A stretch of 34,473 nucleotides of DNA from Emticicia sp. (GTDB lineage: Bacteria; Bacteroidota; Bacteroidia; Cytophagales; Spirosomataceae): NCBI GenBank assembly GCA_023254245.1, contig JALQYE010000024.1:1-34473 (forward strand), given 5' to 3'. The notes under the pieces are model-generated. The model was not told the DNA's origin. It did no database searches and saw nothing but the letters and a program-made list of their open reading frames with translations. Positions 24,944-32,778 of this stretch are shown piece after piece. Made by a program: the position numbers and the translations under genes. Numbering within the stretch: position 1 is the first letter of the stretch; every line of letters begins with the position of its first letter.

Positions 24944-25222
24944 TTATTTTTTTCTTGCAATAGCAGTTTTATCGAAAGTTAATCTTGCACCGCCACCTGC
25001 CGAAATGGTTACGGTAGTTTCATCTTTAGCTACAATCTTACCATGCATACCTCCGAAAGTTACAATTTCATCACCTTCTTTCAACTCCTCAACCATTTTC
25101 TTTTGGTCTTCGGTCTTTTTTTGTTGTGGACGAATCATGAAGAAGTAAAATACCGCTATCATACCGACCATCATCACTATCGAAAACATACCATTTCCGC
25201 CCTGTGCTTGTAAAAGAATCAT
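24944..25222 (-). CDS. yajC: Preprotein translocase subunit YajC
   Basis: YajC is the small inner-membrane partner of SecDF in the Sec translocase. It has one transmembrane segment (FSIVMMVGMIAVFYFFMIRPQQKK, split: FSIVMMVGMIAVFYFF then MIRPQQKK), with the family hallmark FMIRPQQKK. A basic and acidic linker follows, then the cytoplasmic beta domain LKEGDEIVTFGGMHGKIVAKDETTVTI, seen as EGDEIVTFGGMHGKI. The 92-residue length is normal. It stands between the DUF1573 gene and the YbbR gene, a conserved order in Bacteroidota. Confidence 0.93.
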   Translation of the reverse strand: MILLQAQGGNGMFSIVMMVGMIAVFYFFMIRPQQKKTEDQKKMVEELKEGDEIVTFGGMHGKIVAKDETTVTISAGGGARLTFDKTAIARKK

Positions 25223-25262
25223 TATTTTTAGATTTTTTGGTTAGATTATTCCTTGTTTTTTA

Positions 25263-25742
25263 TTATTTCTCAGCTGCAGCTCCCACTGACTGTGCCGTAT
25301 CTTTTGCCTGCACAATTGCCGTAAAAGACAACACCGTTTGTGGGGGATTTGCATTTGAAAATATAGTTACAAACTTTTTATTTGTACCTACTTTTCCTTG
25401 GCTATTAAAACGAACAGTTATTTGGTCTGATTGACCAACGCCAATTGGGTGGTCAGGTTTTGAAGCTACCGTACAGCCACATTGCACCTGAACATCGGTG
25501 ATTGTTAAGGCACTTTTACCAACGTTTTTGAATTTAAAAACATGCGACACAGTATCTCCTTCTGTGAGTGTCCCAAAATCTACCACTTCTTTTTCAAACT
25601 CCATAATCGGAGCATTTGCAAGAGCAGTCAATGAATCTTCTTTACTCATTGATGTCTGTCCTTTTGAATCAATTAGATTGCAAGAAAAATTCAATCCTGC
25701 TAAAATAATAGTTGACGTAAGAACTAAAAATACTTTTTTCAT
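25263..25742 (-). CDS. DUF1573-domain lipoprotein
   Basis: The start at 25742 is preferred (MKKVFLVLTSTIILAGLNFSC), placing the lipobox Cys at residue 21; an ATG four codons earlier is also in frame. The mature part is an Ig-like DUF1573 domain: FGTLTEGDTVSHVFKFKN, then the hallmark VQVQCGCTVASKPDHPI, then ITVRFNSQGKVGTNKKFVTI. The family is very common in Bacteroidota and its function is unknown. It lies between the YtxH-domain gene and yajC. Confidence 0.85.
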   Translation of the reverse strand: MKKVFLVLTSTIILAGLNFSCNLIDSKGQTSMSKEDSLTALANAPIMEFEKEVVDFGTLTEGDTVSHVFKFKNVGKSALTITDVQVQCGCTVASKPDHPIGVGQSDQITVRFNSQGKVGTNKKFVTIFSNANPPQTVLSFTAIVQAKDTAQSVGAAAEK

Positions 25743-25837
25743 TTCGTATTTCAATAAATTATATTTTGGACATTAACTATTTTTCGTTTTGCGAAGTCTT
25801 GTAACTACAAGGGTTCTACAAAACATTATCAATCTTA

Positions 25838-26158
25838 TCAGTTTTTTGACTTGATTTGGCTCATCAAAGATTCTACATCTTCGAGTAATTTCTCGGCTTT
25901 TTGGCGTGCTTCGCTTACAACTTTTTGGCCTTCTGCTTTGGCAGAACTATCACCACCAACGACTTCCATCGCTACTTCGTCGCCTCTTTCAATGAGGTCA
26001 TTGATGAATTTCTGTAATTGTTCACGATATTTCGATAGACGGAATGAAAGTTTATCGCGTGTTACTTCGCCTTTATCGGGTGCATATAAGATTCCGATGG
26101 CTGCTCCTGTGGCTACTCCTGCCAAAAATGCAATGAAAGTTCTTGATGAATTGCTCAT
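25838..26158 (-). CDS. YtxH-domain small membrane protein
   Basis: The start at 26158 gives MSNSSRTFIAFLAGVATGAAIGILYAPDKG, the typical YtxH beginning: a short transmembrane helix with GxxxG-type small residues followed by LYAPDKGEVTRDKL. The remainder is an amphipathic, probably coiled-coil helix (AKAEGQKVVSEARQKAEKLL). A longer open frame to 26323 would add a repeat-encoded, unconserved-looking stretch. The length is 106 residues. Proteins of this type are associated with stress or envelope functions that are poorly defined. Confidence 0.8.
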   Translation of the reverse strand: MSNSSRTFIAFLAGVATGAAIGILYAPDKGEVTRDKLSFRLSKYREQLQKFINDLIERGDEVAMEVVGGDSSAKAEGQKVVSEARQKAEKLLEDVESLMSQIKSKN

Positions 26159-26160
26159 AA

Positions 26161-26200
26161 AATTCAATGAGTGAATGTTTGAATATTTGAATGAGTGAGT
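26161..26200. repeat. Short-word repeat between nusB and the YtxH gene
   Basis: ATGAGTGA occurs at 26167-26174 and 26191-26198, with GAATGTTTGAATATTTGAAT between them, a run of 7-8-bp related words. It fills most of the gap upstream of the YtxH start. Confidence 0.5.
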
Positions 26201-26249
26201 AAATTTCTCACTAAAACTACTTTTTATTATACAGAACTCTTTTTTAGAC

Positions 26250-27386
26250 TTATTTATTATCCAACATACCTCTACCACTTTTGCGAAGTTTGCCTGATTC
26301 TTTAAGGTCTTTCGATACGCCATCTAAAATACCATTTACAAACTGACCGCTTTTTGGGGTACTGTAATCTTTAGCTATTTCAATAATCTCGTTTATTGTA
26401 ACTTTTACTGGTATACTTGGATAATTAAGCATTTCTACAACTGCCATCTTCAATAAGATATGGTCAGTGATGGCAATACGCTCAATTTCCCAGTTTTTGA
26501 GCTTCGGAATCAGAATTTCTTCTAAATCTTTAGTTTCGAGAATACTTTTCTGATACAAAGTTTGTAAAAATTCTTTTCTTTCATCCCATTCATCGTCTAA
26601 AAGAGCTAATTTTAATTTACCATCTTCTACCAAAGCTTGGAAAGTATGCGTAACAGCTGCTCTAAGTGTTTCGATATCATCAATCCAATACAAGTCTTGT
26701 TTCTCAAAAAACTCCCATGCAATTTCGTGTTTCAATATTACATTTTTGAGGAGATATTTCAAAATCGCAAAATCTTCTTCAAGGGTATGATTAGTTTTTG
26801 AAACATATTCTTTGTAGCGGTCGTTGGCACGAATTACCTCACGGTATAGCTTAGCAACAAAGACTTGCTCATCAACCATACTGATGCTGCGACGACTACA
26901 AATAATTTCAAGTGATTTTTCTTGGCGTAAAGCCTTAATAATTTGATTATCAATTAGTTTTGATTTTGCATCACCACTACTATCTTGATTGGCACGATTA
27001 CCGAGTTCGATAAAGAGTAATAAGATTTGTAGATACAATTCATACACTCTTTCGGCTTCAATTACCATACGTGTGGCATAATGCTGAACGTCTTTTTTAT
27101 TTTTTAGAAGATAAAATTCTTTTGCTTTTTCGACCATTCTCAACACTTCGTCGGGTGCATCAAATTTTTCAGCTTCTTGTCGAGAGAAAGCTTCTTGAAA
27201 AAGATTTTGACCCAATTTTTTTAATCCTTCCAATTTCTCTTTATCTTGATATTCCATCGAATTCAAATCTGGAGAAAAGTGGTCGGCAATTAAGTCTAAA
27301 GCTAATTGGAAATTCGCACCCTCGGCTTGTTTATAAGCAAAAAGGGCTTGCATCGCACGAATCCGTATGAGGCGTCTGTTAAGCAT
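26250..27386 (-). CDS. nusB: Transcription antitermination factor NusB, long form
   Basis: NusB binds boxA RNA with ribosomal protein S10 to prevent early termination in rRNA operons. The first helix (MLNRRLIRIRAMQALFAYKQAEGAN) is the usual NusB start. The C-terminal domain is clear: IERIAITDHILLKMAVVEML, then YPSIPVKVTINEIIEIAKDYS, then GQFVNGILDGVSKDL (the last two shown in parts). At 378 residues it is well over twice the 139 of the E. coli protein, with an inserted helical, charged middle of about 200 residues, as is usual in Bacteroidota. It is the first gene of the operon nusB-YtxH-DUF1573-yajC-YbbR-DUF721, and a good promoter precedes it. Confidence 0.9.
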   Translation of the reverse strand: MLNRRLIRIRAMQALFAYKQAEGANFQLALDLIADHFSPDLNSMEYQDKEKLEGLKKLGQNLFQEAFSRQEAEKFDAPDEVLRMVEKAKEFYLLKNKKDVQHYATRMVIEAERVYELYLQILLLFIELGNRANQDSSGDAKSKLIDNQIIKALRQEKSLEIICSRRSISMVDEQVFVAKLYREVIRANDRYKEYVSKTNHTLEEDFAILKYLLKNVILKHEIAWEFFEKQDLYWIDDIETLRAAVTHTFQALVEDGKLKLALLDDEWDERKEFLQTLYQKSILETKDLEEILIPKLKNWEIERIAITDHILLKMAVVEMLNYPSIPVKVTINEIIEIAKDYSTPKSGQFVNGILDGVSKDLKESGKLRKSGRGMLDNK

Positions 27387-27419
27387 AGGCGTTCAAAGAA
27401 CTGAAGTTTTATTATGCTG

Positions 27420-27451
27420 CAAAATTAGTAAAAAAAATTTACAACCCCAAA
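27420..27451 (-). promoter_or_regulatory. Bacteroidota sigma-A promoter for nusB
   Basis: On the minus strand, TTTG (27451-27448) and TAATTTTG (27427-27420) match the -33 TTTG and -7 TAnnTTTG elements with a 20-bp spacer. Transcription start is expected near 27413, giving a leader of about 27 nt. This is the best promoter match in the window. Confidence 0.6.
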
Positions 27452-27554
27452 CGACAGCGGCCGACCGTCAGCAATTGTGGAATTTGTGTTTAGTAGTTAG
27501 ATTATTTTGTAACTGATATTTAAAAAATAATTATTTTGGAGTAGATTTGAGTTT

Positions 27555-29066
27555 ATGAAAAAAGCAAAAATGACTGTGAAACCAAGATATATTGTCCTTA
27601 TTATACTGTTAATCAGCCAGTTGAGTGGTTTCTCGCAAACCTACACGGCAGAACAGATAAAAGAAGACCTTGTTAATCTCAAAAATGAGATTGAAAAATA
27701 TCATCCAGACCCTTTCAAATATATTTCAAAAGAGCGTTTTACGTTTTTACAAGATTCGATACTACAGAAAGTTTCGGGGCGTTATTCGCTCCGTGAAGCT
27801 TATTTTACCTTTTTACCGCTGGTGCAGGCTGTTGGTTGCGGACATACACACATGTCGCCTGACCGCAGGCTACTTTCTAAAAGCAACTCATACTCCGAAC
27901 GCCCAAAGTTCTTTCCGTTTAGTGTGCGATACATCAATAATCAATTGTTGGTTTCCAGAAATTATTCTGCCGATAAAAAGATTACCCGTGGCACCCAGAT
28001 TTTAGAAATTGACGGTCAGCCTGTAAAGAAAGTTTTAGAACATTTAGAGAAGATTTCGTATTACAATGGCGATGGAATAAACCCCAATGCCAGAAAATAT
28101 TATGCGATTAGAGAGTTCAGAAAATTGTATTATTTATGGAAAGGTGAAGAAGATAATTTCTTGATAACGTATCTCAAACAAGGGCAGAATAAACCTAAAA
28201 CTACAAAAATAGAGGGACAAAGCATAGATTTTATGGAAAAGATGCTCGAAACACGTTATCCCGATGTTGATGAAGACACCACAGGAATTGTATCTTATCG
28301 GTTAATTGATACAACTCAAAAAGTGGCAATGGTTGATATTCGTTCGTTTATGTACGGTATAAAGGATTACGGCAAAAACACTAACTTTGAAGGTGAAACT
28401 CGCAAAATTTTCAGAAAACTGGAGGAAAATAAAATTGAAAATTTAATTTTGGACTTAAGGGGAAACTCGGGTGGAATCATTGACTATTCAATTTTCTTTC
28501 TACGGTATTTTGCCAATCAACCTTTTGATGCTTACAAATTAGGATTCAGAGACGAAGGCCTACAACGACTCAAACAAGATTACAAAAAATATGACGCTTA
28601 TTTGGCCAAAGAAGCGGCATCAAGGCTCAATAAAGAGTTTACGGTACGAGACTCAGACGGCTACCTTGAAAGCAAATACCAACAGAAACAACGCCCACAC
28701 GACGAATTTAGGTTTAATAAAAATGTGTATGTGCTGATGAATGGCGGTACGTTTTCGGCGGCAGCATTATTAGTTTCAAAACTTCATAATATGGGTGTGG
28801 GTACGTTTGTGGGCATGACCTGCGGCGGAGCATACGATGGCTGCTCAGCAGCTCAGTTTTCTTCAATTAAATTACCTAATACTGAACTGGAGATTTCACT
28901 GCCATTGGGAAGGATTCTCTATAATGTTGATGCCCAAAAATATAATAAGCCAATTTTACAGCCTGACTTTGAGGTAAATCCCAATCTTGAGGATTTCTTG
29001 AATAATGAAGATACGGTATTGAAATATACACTCAATCTGATTAAAAACAAGGTTAAAATTAGATAG
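27555..29066 (+). CDS. Secreted S41-family peptidase-like protein, copy 1
   Basis: An N-terminal signal segment (RYIVLIILLISQLSGFSQ) indicates export. After a helical N-domain the protein has CGHTHM (95-100), a PDZ-like strand set (GTQILEIDGQPVKKVLEHL), the S41 hallmark LILDLRGNSGGIIDY (near 296-310) and the nucleophile region NGGTFSAAALL with Ser near 401. The GxxTCGGAYDG segment that follows lacks the Lys seen in CtpA-type GxxTFGKG, so a Ser-His (tricorn/IRBP-like) arrangement with the GHT histidine is more likely than a Ser-Lys dyad. Its length is 503. A diverged paralog lies 111 bp downstream. Substrate unknown; likely periplasmic or surface proteolysis. Confidence 0.82.
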   Translation: MKKAKMTVKPRYIVLIILLISQLSGFSQTYTAEQIKEDLVNLKNEIEKYHPDPFKYISKERFTFLQDSILQKVSGRYSLREAYFTFLPLVQAVGCGHTHMSPDRRLLSKSNSYSERPKFFPFSVRYINNQLLVSRNYSADKKITRGTQILEIDGQPVKKVLEHLEKISYYNGDGINPNARKYYAIREFRKLYYLWKGEEDNFLITYLKQGQNKPKTTKIEGQSIDFMEKMLETRYPDVDEDTTGIVSYRLIDTTQKVAMVDIRSFMYGIKDYGKNTNFEGETRKIFRKLEENKIENLILDLRGNSGGIIDYSIFFLRYFANQPFDAYKLGFRDEGLQRLKQDYKKYDAYLAKEAASRLNKEFTVRDSDGYLESKYQQKQRPHDEFRFNKNVYVLMNGGTFSAAALLVSKLHNMGVGTFVGMTCGGAYDGCSAAQFSSIKLPNTELEISLPLGRILYNVDAQKYNKPILQPDFEVNPNLEDFLNNEDTVLKYTLNLIKNKVKIR

Positions 29067-29073
29067 TTTCTTT

Positions 29074-29165
29074 AGTCAACGGTCAGCAGTCAACGGCGAG
29101 CAGCAGTAAGCAATAACCAGTAACAAGTACACTAATAACAAGTACACCAATCTCCAGTCCCTCAG
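29074..29165. repeat. Short-word repeat tract between the two S41 genes
   Basis: The gap is built from near-repeats: AGTCAACGG at 29074-29082 and 29088-29096, and TAACAAGTACAC at 29121-29132 and 29136-29147, with CAGCAGTAAGCAATAACCAG between. CCAGTAACAAGTAC (29117-29130) recurs upstream of glpD. No promoter is seen in it. Confidence 0.6.
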
Positions 29166-29177
29166 TAACCAACCCTT

Positions 29178-30635
29178 ATGCAAAAAATACTTTTTCTTTT
29201 ACTATTCCCACTCCTTCTACAAGCACAAAAATCAAAAGATACTTTTTCGCCCGAGGAAATTAGGGCAGATATGGCTTTTCTGAAAAAACGGTTTGAGAAA
29301 ATACACCCAGGAATGTATTATTATGTGAGCCAAGAAGCCTATAATCAGCTATATGATTCTCTCTATAATTCTATTAATCAGCCACTTAACTATCTGGAAA
29401 CATTTCGAGTTTTATCTCAATTAGTGACAAACGTTAAAGATGGACACACCAATTTGCGATACGATAAGAAACGATTCCATAAGAAAAATGCCAAGTTTGT
29501 ACCTTTTTATCTTCGCAAAATTGACAAAAAATATTATTTAGCCTTGAATTACTCAGCCGACTCGACCATAATCCGAGGAAGTGAGGTGTTGGCTTTCAAC
29601 GACGAACCCGTTGGTCAATTAATGCAGAAACTCAAAGTATTTGTATCGAGCGATAAAGGAAACGAACACGTAAAAGACTACTATACAGTAAGTGCTTTTC
29701 CTACTTATTTTAAAAGGTATTTCGGAGAAGTCGATTCGATTAAAATCTCTTATCGTTTACCCAAAAACGATACTGTTTTCAATAAAAAAGTAGCTTGCCA
29801 AACGAACGCCGAAATTTTGAAAATAGATAAAAAACGCTACAAAAATCTCAATCGACCGAACCTTGCACTCAAAATAATGGATAGTGTTAATCACATTGCC
29901 AAATTGGATATTACAGAGTTTACGATGAGTGGGAAATTTCTGGATTTCAGTAACCAAAAATTCAAGCGAGTGTTGAGAGCAAGATTCAAAACCATAAAAG
30001 ACCTCAAAGTAGAGCACTTGATTGTTGATTTCAGAGCCAATGGCGGTGGATTTATTCCGAATATTTCTCGTTTCCTAAAATACCTTTCACCCAAGTCTTT
30101 TACGTTGGTTGACACGCTGGCTTTAAAGAAAAAAGCCTATTTTACACTTTTCAAGCCCTATTATTTTGGCCCACCGCTGGTAATGTGGTTAGGTTTCACG
30201 AAAAGAGCTGGCGAATTTATGTATCGGGTAAATAAACGAAACGACAAACAAAAACCTGAAAAAGAACTGGCTTATCGTGGAAAAACCTATTTTCTGACCG
30301 ACCCAGGTTGTTATTCGGCCACTACATTTACGCTAAACTTGGCCAAAGACATGGGCATTCCCGAAAAAATCGTTGGTCAACAAGTGGGTGGGGCTTCGTG
30401 GGGAAGTTTTGCGGTCAATTGGAGTGATTTTAAACTTCCAAACACTAAGTTTATTGTGCATACGCCCTTAATGAAAATCAGCCATAATTTGCCCAATAAT
30501 ATAAGTAATGACTTTTTCCTACAACCTGACTACGAAGTAAATCGCAATCGTGAAGAACTACTTAAGAATAATACAAGCGTGGTTGATTTTACAGTGGAGA
30601 TGATTAGACAGAGCAAGGCTTTGAGAGAAAAGTAA
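29178..30635 (+). CDS. Secreted S41-family peptidase-like protein, copy 2
   Basis: This 485-residue paralog of the preceding gene has a signal peptide (MQKILFLLLFPLLLQAQ). Shared landmarks in the same order are KDGHTNL (88-93), a PDZ-like part (GSEVLAFNDEPVGQLMQKL), LIVDFRANGGGFIPN (near 281-295) and DPGCYSATTF with the expected nucleophile Ser near 379. As in copy 1, the CtpA lysine position is not conserved (VGQQVGGASWG). By eye the two proteins share only motifs, so the duplication is old. The gap between them is a repeat tract, and a small ORF follows 54 bp after the stop. Confidence 0.8.
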   Translation: MQKILFLLLFPLLLQAQKSKDTFSPEEIRADMAFLKKRFEKIHPGMYYYVSQEAYNQLYDSLYNSINQPLNYLETFRVLSQLVTNVKDGHTNLRYDKKRFHKKNAKFVPFYLRKIDKKYYLALNYSADSTIIRGSEVLAFNDEPVGQLMQKLKVFVSSDKGNEHVKDYYTVSAFPTYFKRYFGEVDSIKISYRLPKNDTVFNKKVACQTNAEILKIDKKRYKNLNRPNLALKIMDSVNHIAKLDITEFTMSGKFLDFSNQKFKRVLRARFKTIKDLKVEHLIVDFRANGGGFIPNISRFLKYLSPKSFTLVDTLALKKKAYFTLFKPYYFGPPLVMWLGFTKRAGEFMYRVNKRNDKQKPEKELAYRGKTYFLTDPGCYSATTFTLNLAKDMGIPEKIVGQQVGGASWGSFAVNWSDFKLPNTKFIVHTPLMKISHNLPNNISNDFFLQPDYEVNRNREELLKNNTSVVDFTVEMIRQSKALREK

Positions 30636-30689
30636 AAACCTTTTCCACCTCAATTGGTTTAAATAAAAGCAATCAAGTGAAAAGTTTTT

Positions 30690-30875
30690 ATGCCCCGCCG
30701 TACTTCCATTAATGATATTCAAGAGATTACTGACTTAAATAATTTGGAGCGAATCGTACAAGATAAACGTAACGATAAGCGTGCCGATGCCAAGAAAAAC
30801 AGGCGAAATAGGCATTACACCAAAGTCTTAATCAAATACCAAATTAAAGATGGTTTTATAGGTGATGAAGCATAA
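30690..30875 (+). CDS. Small basic protein of unknown function
   Basis: This 61-residue frame begins ATG and has a high charge density: a central block DKRNDKRADAKKNRRNRHYTK, given here in parts as DKRNDKRADAKK and NRRNRHYTK, preceded by an acidic amphipathic start (NDIQEITDLNNLERIVQ). No family is recognised. Basic, short and unstructured features suggest nucleic-acid or ribosome binding at most. The stop codon is directly next to the terminator of the opposite-strand symporter gene. A chance frame cannot be excluded, yet the composition is protein-like rather than AT-biased. Confidence 0.5.
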   Translation: MPRRTSINDIQEITDLNNLERIVQDKRNDKRADAKKNRRNRHYTKVLIKYQIKDGFIGDEA

Positions 30876-30914
30876 AAAAAATGGTACTTCTGAGCTAAAT
30901 CCTCAAAAGTACCA
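30874..30914 (-). terminator. Terminator after the Na+/sugar symporter gene
   Basis: TGGTACTTCTGAG (30882-30894) and CTCAAAAGTACCA (30902-30914) pair over 13 positions with one mismatch. On the minus strand the stem is followed by eight T (30881-30874). It begins 20 bp after the stop at 30934. Confidence 0.85.
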
Positions 30915-30933
30915 CTTGTAAAAACTTTTCTTA

Positions 30934-32589
30934 TTACCAGAAAATAGTATAAATAATCGTAAAAATTGCCACTACAACTGCCGCTCCGATAGCGAAAGTT
31001 CTATCAACTTTAAACCATTCTTTCTTCACTTCAAAAGCATTTTCTTGGTCTTTGCCTTTTCCTTCAATCAAACTAATAATTACGTGAACCAACGAACAAA
31101 TCCAGAATACTACTCCCATACGATTTAAGAATGGGAATTCGGGATAAAGGTTTTCAATAACTGCCGAAAGGGCAATACTCAAAATAGCAGCCGTTAAAGC
31201 ACCATTAGCAGTAGCTTTTTTCCAGAAGAATCCGAGCAAGAAAATACTCAAAATACCTGGCGAGATATAACCTGTGTAAACCTGAATATACTCAAATGCT
31301 TGTCCGAAATTAGCCAAAAGTGGACTCACAATCAGAGCAATAATAAATGCAATAATGATGGCTACTCGACCCGTCCAAACGGTTTGTTTTTCGGTCAGGT
31401 TTTTATTGAAGAATTTTTTATGAATATCCAATACATAAATCGTTGAAATACTGTTGGCTTTTCCTGCTAATGATGCTACGATGGCCGCCGTAAGTGCAGC
31501 AAAAGCTAAACCTTTCAAGCCAACTGGCAATAGGTTTAATAGTACAGGATACGCATTATCGGGTTTTACGACCCCATTGCTCGTGATGCCATTGACGATA
31601 GAAGCATCGGCATTTTCTTGAAAAATCACATAAGCCGCCAAACCTGGTAAAACCACAATAAATGGCATCAACATCTTCATGAATGCTGCAAACAAAACGC
31701 CATTTCGAGCCGTTGAAATATCTGCACCCAAAGCACGTTGAGTCATGTATTGATTACAACCAAAATAGTTAAGGTTATTTACCCACTGCCCGCCAATGAT
31801 AAACATCATAATACCTGGTAATTGCTTATAGGCATCAATAAAGCCACCTTTTCCGTCGTGCACTTGATACTGATTAGGCTTAAAAATCATGTGCAAATGA
31901 CTGTCGGCTTTTTGAGCAATTAAGTTTATACCTTCAAACACACCCGCACCTGTACCCACTTTATTTGATAATAAATCGAGAGCCAAATAGGTAGTTGCCA
32001 AACCTCCGAAAATCAAACAAACTACCTGAATTACATCAGTATAGCCAATTACTTTCATACCTCCGAGCGTGATAATTACAGCAAAAACTGTCAAGAAAAT
32101 GGCACAAGTCATAAAGCTAAAACCTGTCATTTTTTCCAAACTCAAGCCTCCGAGATAGATAATAGAAGTAAGATTAACGAAAATATAAAGGAAAAGCCAA
32201 AAGACCGCCATGATGGTTGCCAGACGTTTGTCGTAGCGTTTGGCCAGAAATTGTGGCATCGTAAAAATCTTATTATTGAGATACATCGGCAGAAAATAAA
32301 CCGCCACAATAATCAACGAAACGCCACCCAATAATTCATAAACAGAAATGGCGATACCGAGCTGAAAAGCCTGCCCGCTCATACCAATAAATTGCTCAGC
32401 CGAGATGTTTGAAGCGATGATTGATGCACCAATTGCCCACCATGTGAGTGAACCTTCGGCTAAAAAAAAGTCTTTACTGTCGGCCGATTGTTTGCCTTTG
32501 TTTTTGTAAATCCAATAGCCGTAAGAAGATACGATAACGAAATAAATCAAAAAGATTACGTAATCGAGCGTTTCGAGTCCAAGAGTCAT
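30934..32589 (-). CDS. Sodium/sugar symporter, SSS (SGLT) family
   Basis: This is an inner-membrane Na+-coupled sugar importer of 551 residues with about 13-14 hydrophobic segments. ASIIASNISAEQFIGMSG (56-72) is very close to the Vibrio galactose transporter vSGLT, and Gln66 and Glu85 (in SVYELLGG) stand where vSGLT uses Gln69 and Glu88 to bind galactose. NNLNYFGCNQYMTQR (271-285) matches the helix with the substrate Asn and gating Tyr. The late Na+-site helix LAFAALTAAIVASLAGKANSIS is present (shown as AALTAAIVASLAGKANS). These comparisons rest on remembered family knowledge. It lies downstream of the GH51 gene on the same strand after a 189-bp gap, and a strong terminator follows. Confidence 0.9.
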   Translation of the reverse strand: MTLGLETLDYVIFLIYFVIVSSYGYWIYKNKGKQSADSKDFFLAEGSLTWWAIGASIIASNISAEQFIGMSGQAFQLGIAISVYELLGGVSLIIVAVYFLPMYLNNKIFTMPQFLAKRYDKRLATIMAVFWLFLYIFVNLTSIIYLGGLSLEKMTGFSFMTCAIFLTVFAVIITLGGMKVIGYTDVIQVVCLIFGGLATTYLALDLLSNKVGTGAGVFEGINLIAQKADSHLHMIFKPNQYQVHDGKGGFIDAYKQLPGIMMFIIGGQWVNNLNYFGCNQYMTQRALGADISTARNGVLFAAFMKMLMPFIVVLPGLAAYVIFQENADASIVNGITSNGVVKPDNAYPVLLNLLPVGLKGLAFAALTAAIVASLAGKANSISTIYVLDIHKKFFNKNLTEKQTVWTGRVAIIIAFIIALIVSPLLANFGQAFEYIQVYTGYISPGILSIFLLGFFWKKATANGALTAAILSIALSAVIENLYPEFPFLNRMGVVFWICSLVHVIISLIEGKGKDQENAFEVKKEWFKVDRTFAIGAAVVVAIFTIIYTIFW

Positions 32590-32730
32590 TAGTAATTGTA
32601 TTAGGGTTGATTATGAGTCGTGAATATATCAATAAATTCTTTAAATCATTATATTTTGATTATCAATTCATCATTATTTAATAAAATAGTATGATAATTG
32701 AAAAAGTGAATTTCTCTGCAAGAATTGAAC

Positions 32731-32763
32731 CGAAGCCATTTATGGCTAATGTAAATGGCTTCG
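32731..32763 (-). terminator. Hairpin after the GH51 gene
   Basis: CGAAGCCATTTA (32731-32742) pairs perfectly over 12 bp with TAAATGGCTTCG (32752-32763), with a 9-nt loop, starting 15 bp after the GH51 stop. The tail after the stem on the minus strand (GTTCAATTCTT) is a poor T tract, so it may be a leaky terminator or a 3' stabiliser that lets some transcription run on to the symporter. Confidence 0.6.
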
Positions 32764-32778
32764 ATTTATAAATAAACT

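Noticed and set aside
26159-26323. A 55-residue N-terminal extension of the YtxH-domain protein.
   Set aside because: It is encoded by the short-word repeat and overlaps the end of nusB; the ATG at 26158 gives the usual YtxH N-terminus.
27542-27549. TAGATTTG as a -7 element for the first S41 gene.
   Set aside because: It matches TAnnTTTG but ends only 5 bp before the start codon, leaving no leader unless a later ATG is used.
32590-32778. A LacI-type operator before the symporter gene.
   Set aside because: The gap holds only CTGCAAGAATTGAAC, which lacks the palindrome, so the symporter was not assigned to the susC-galK regulon.
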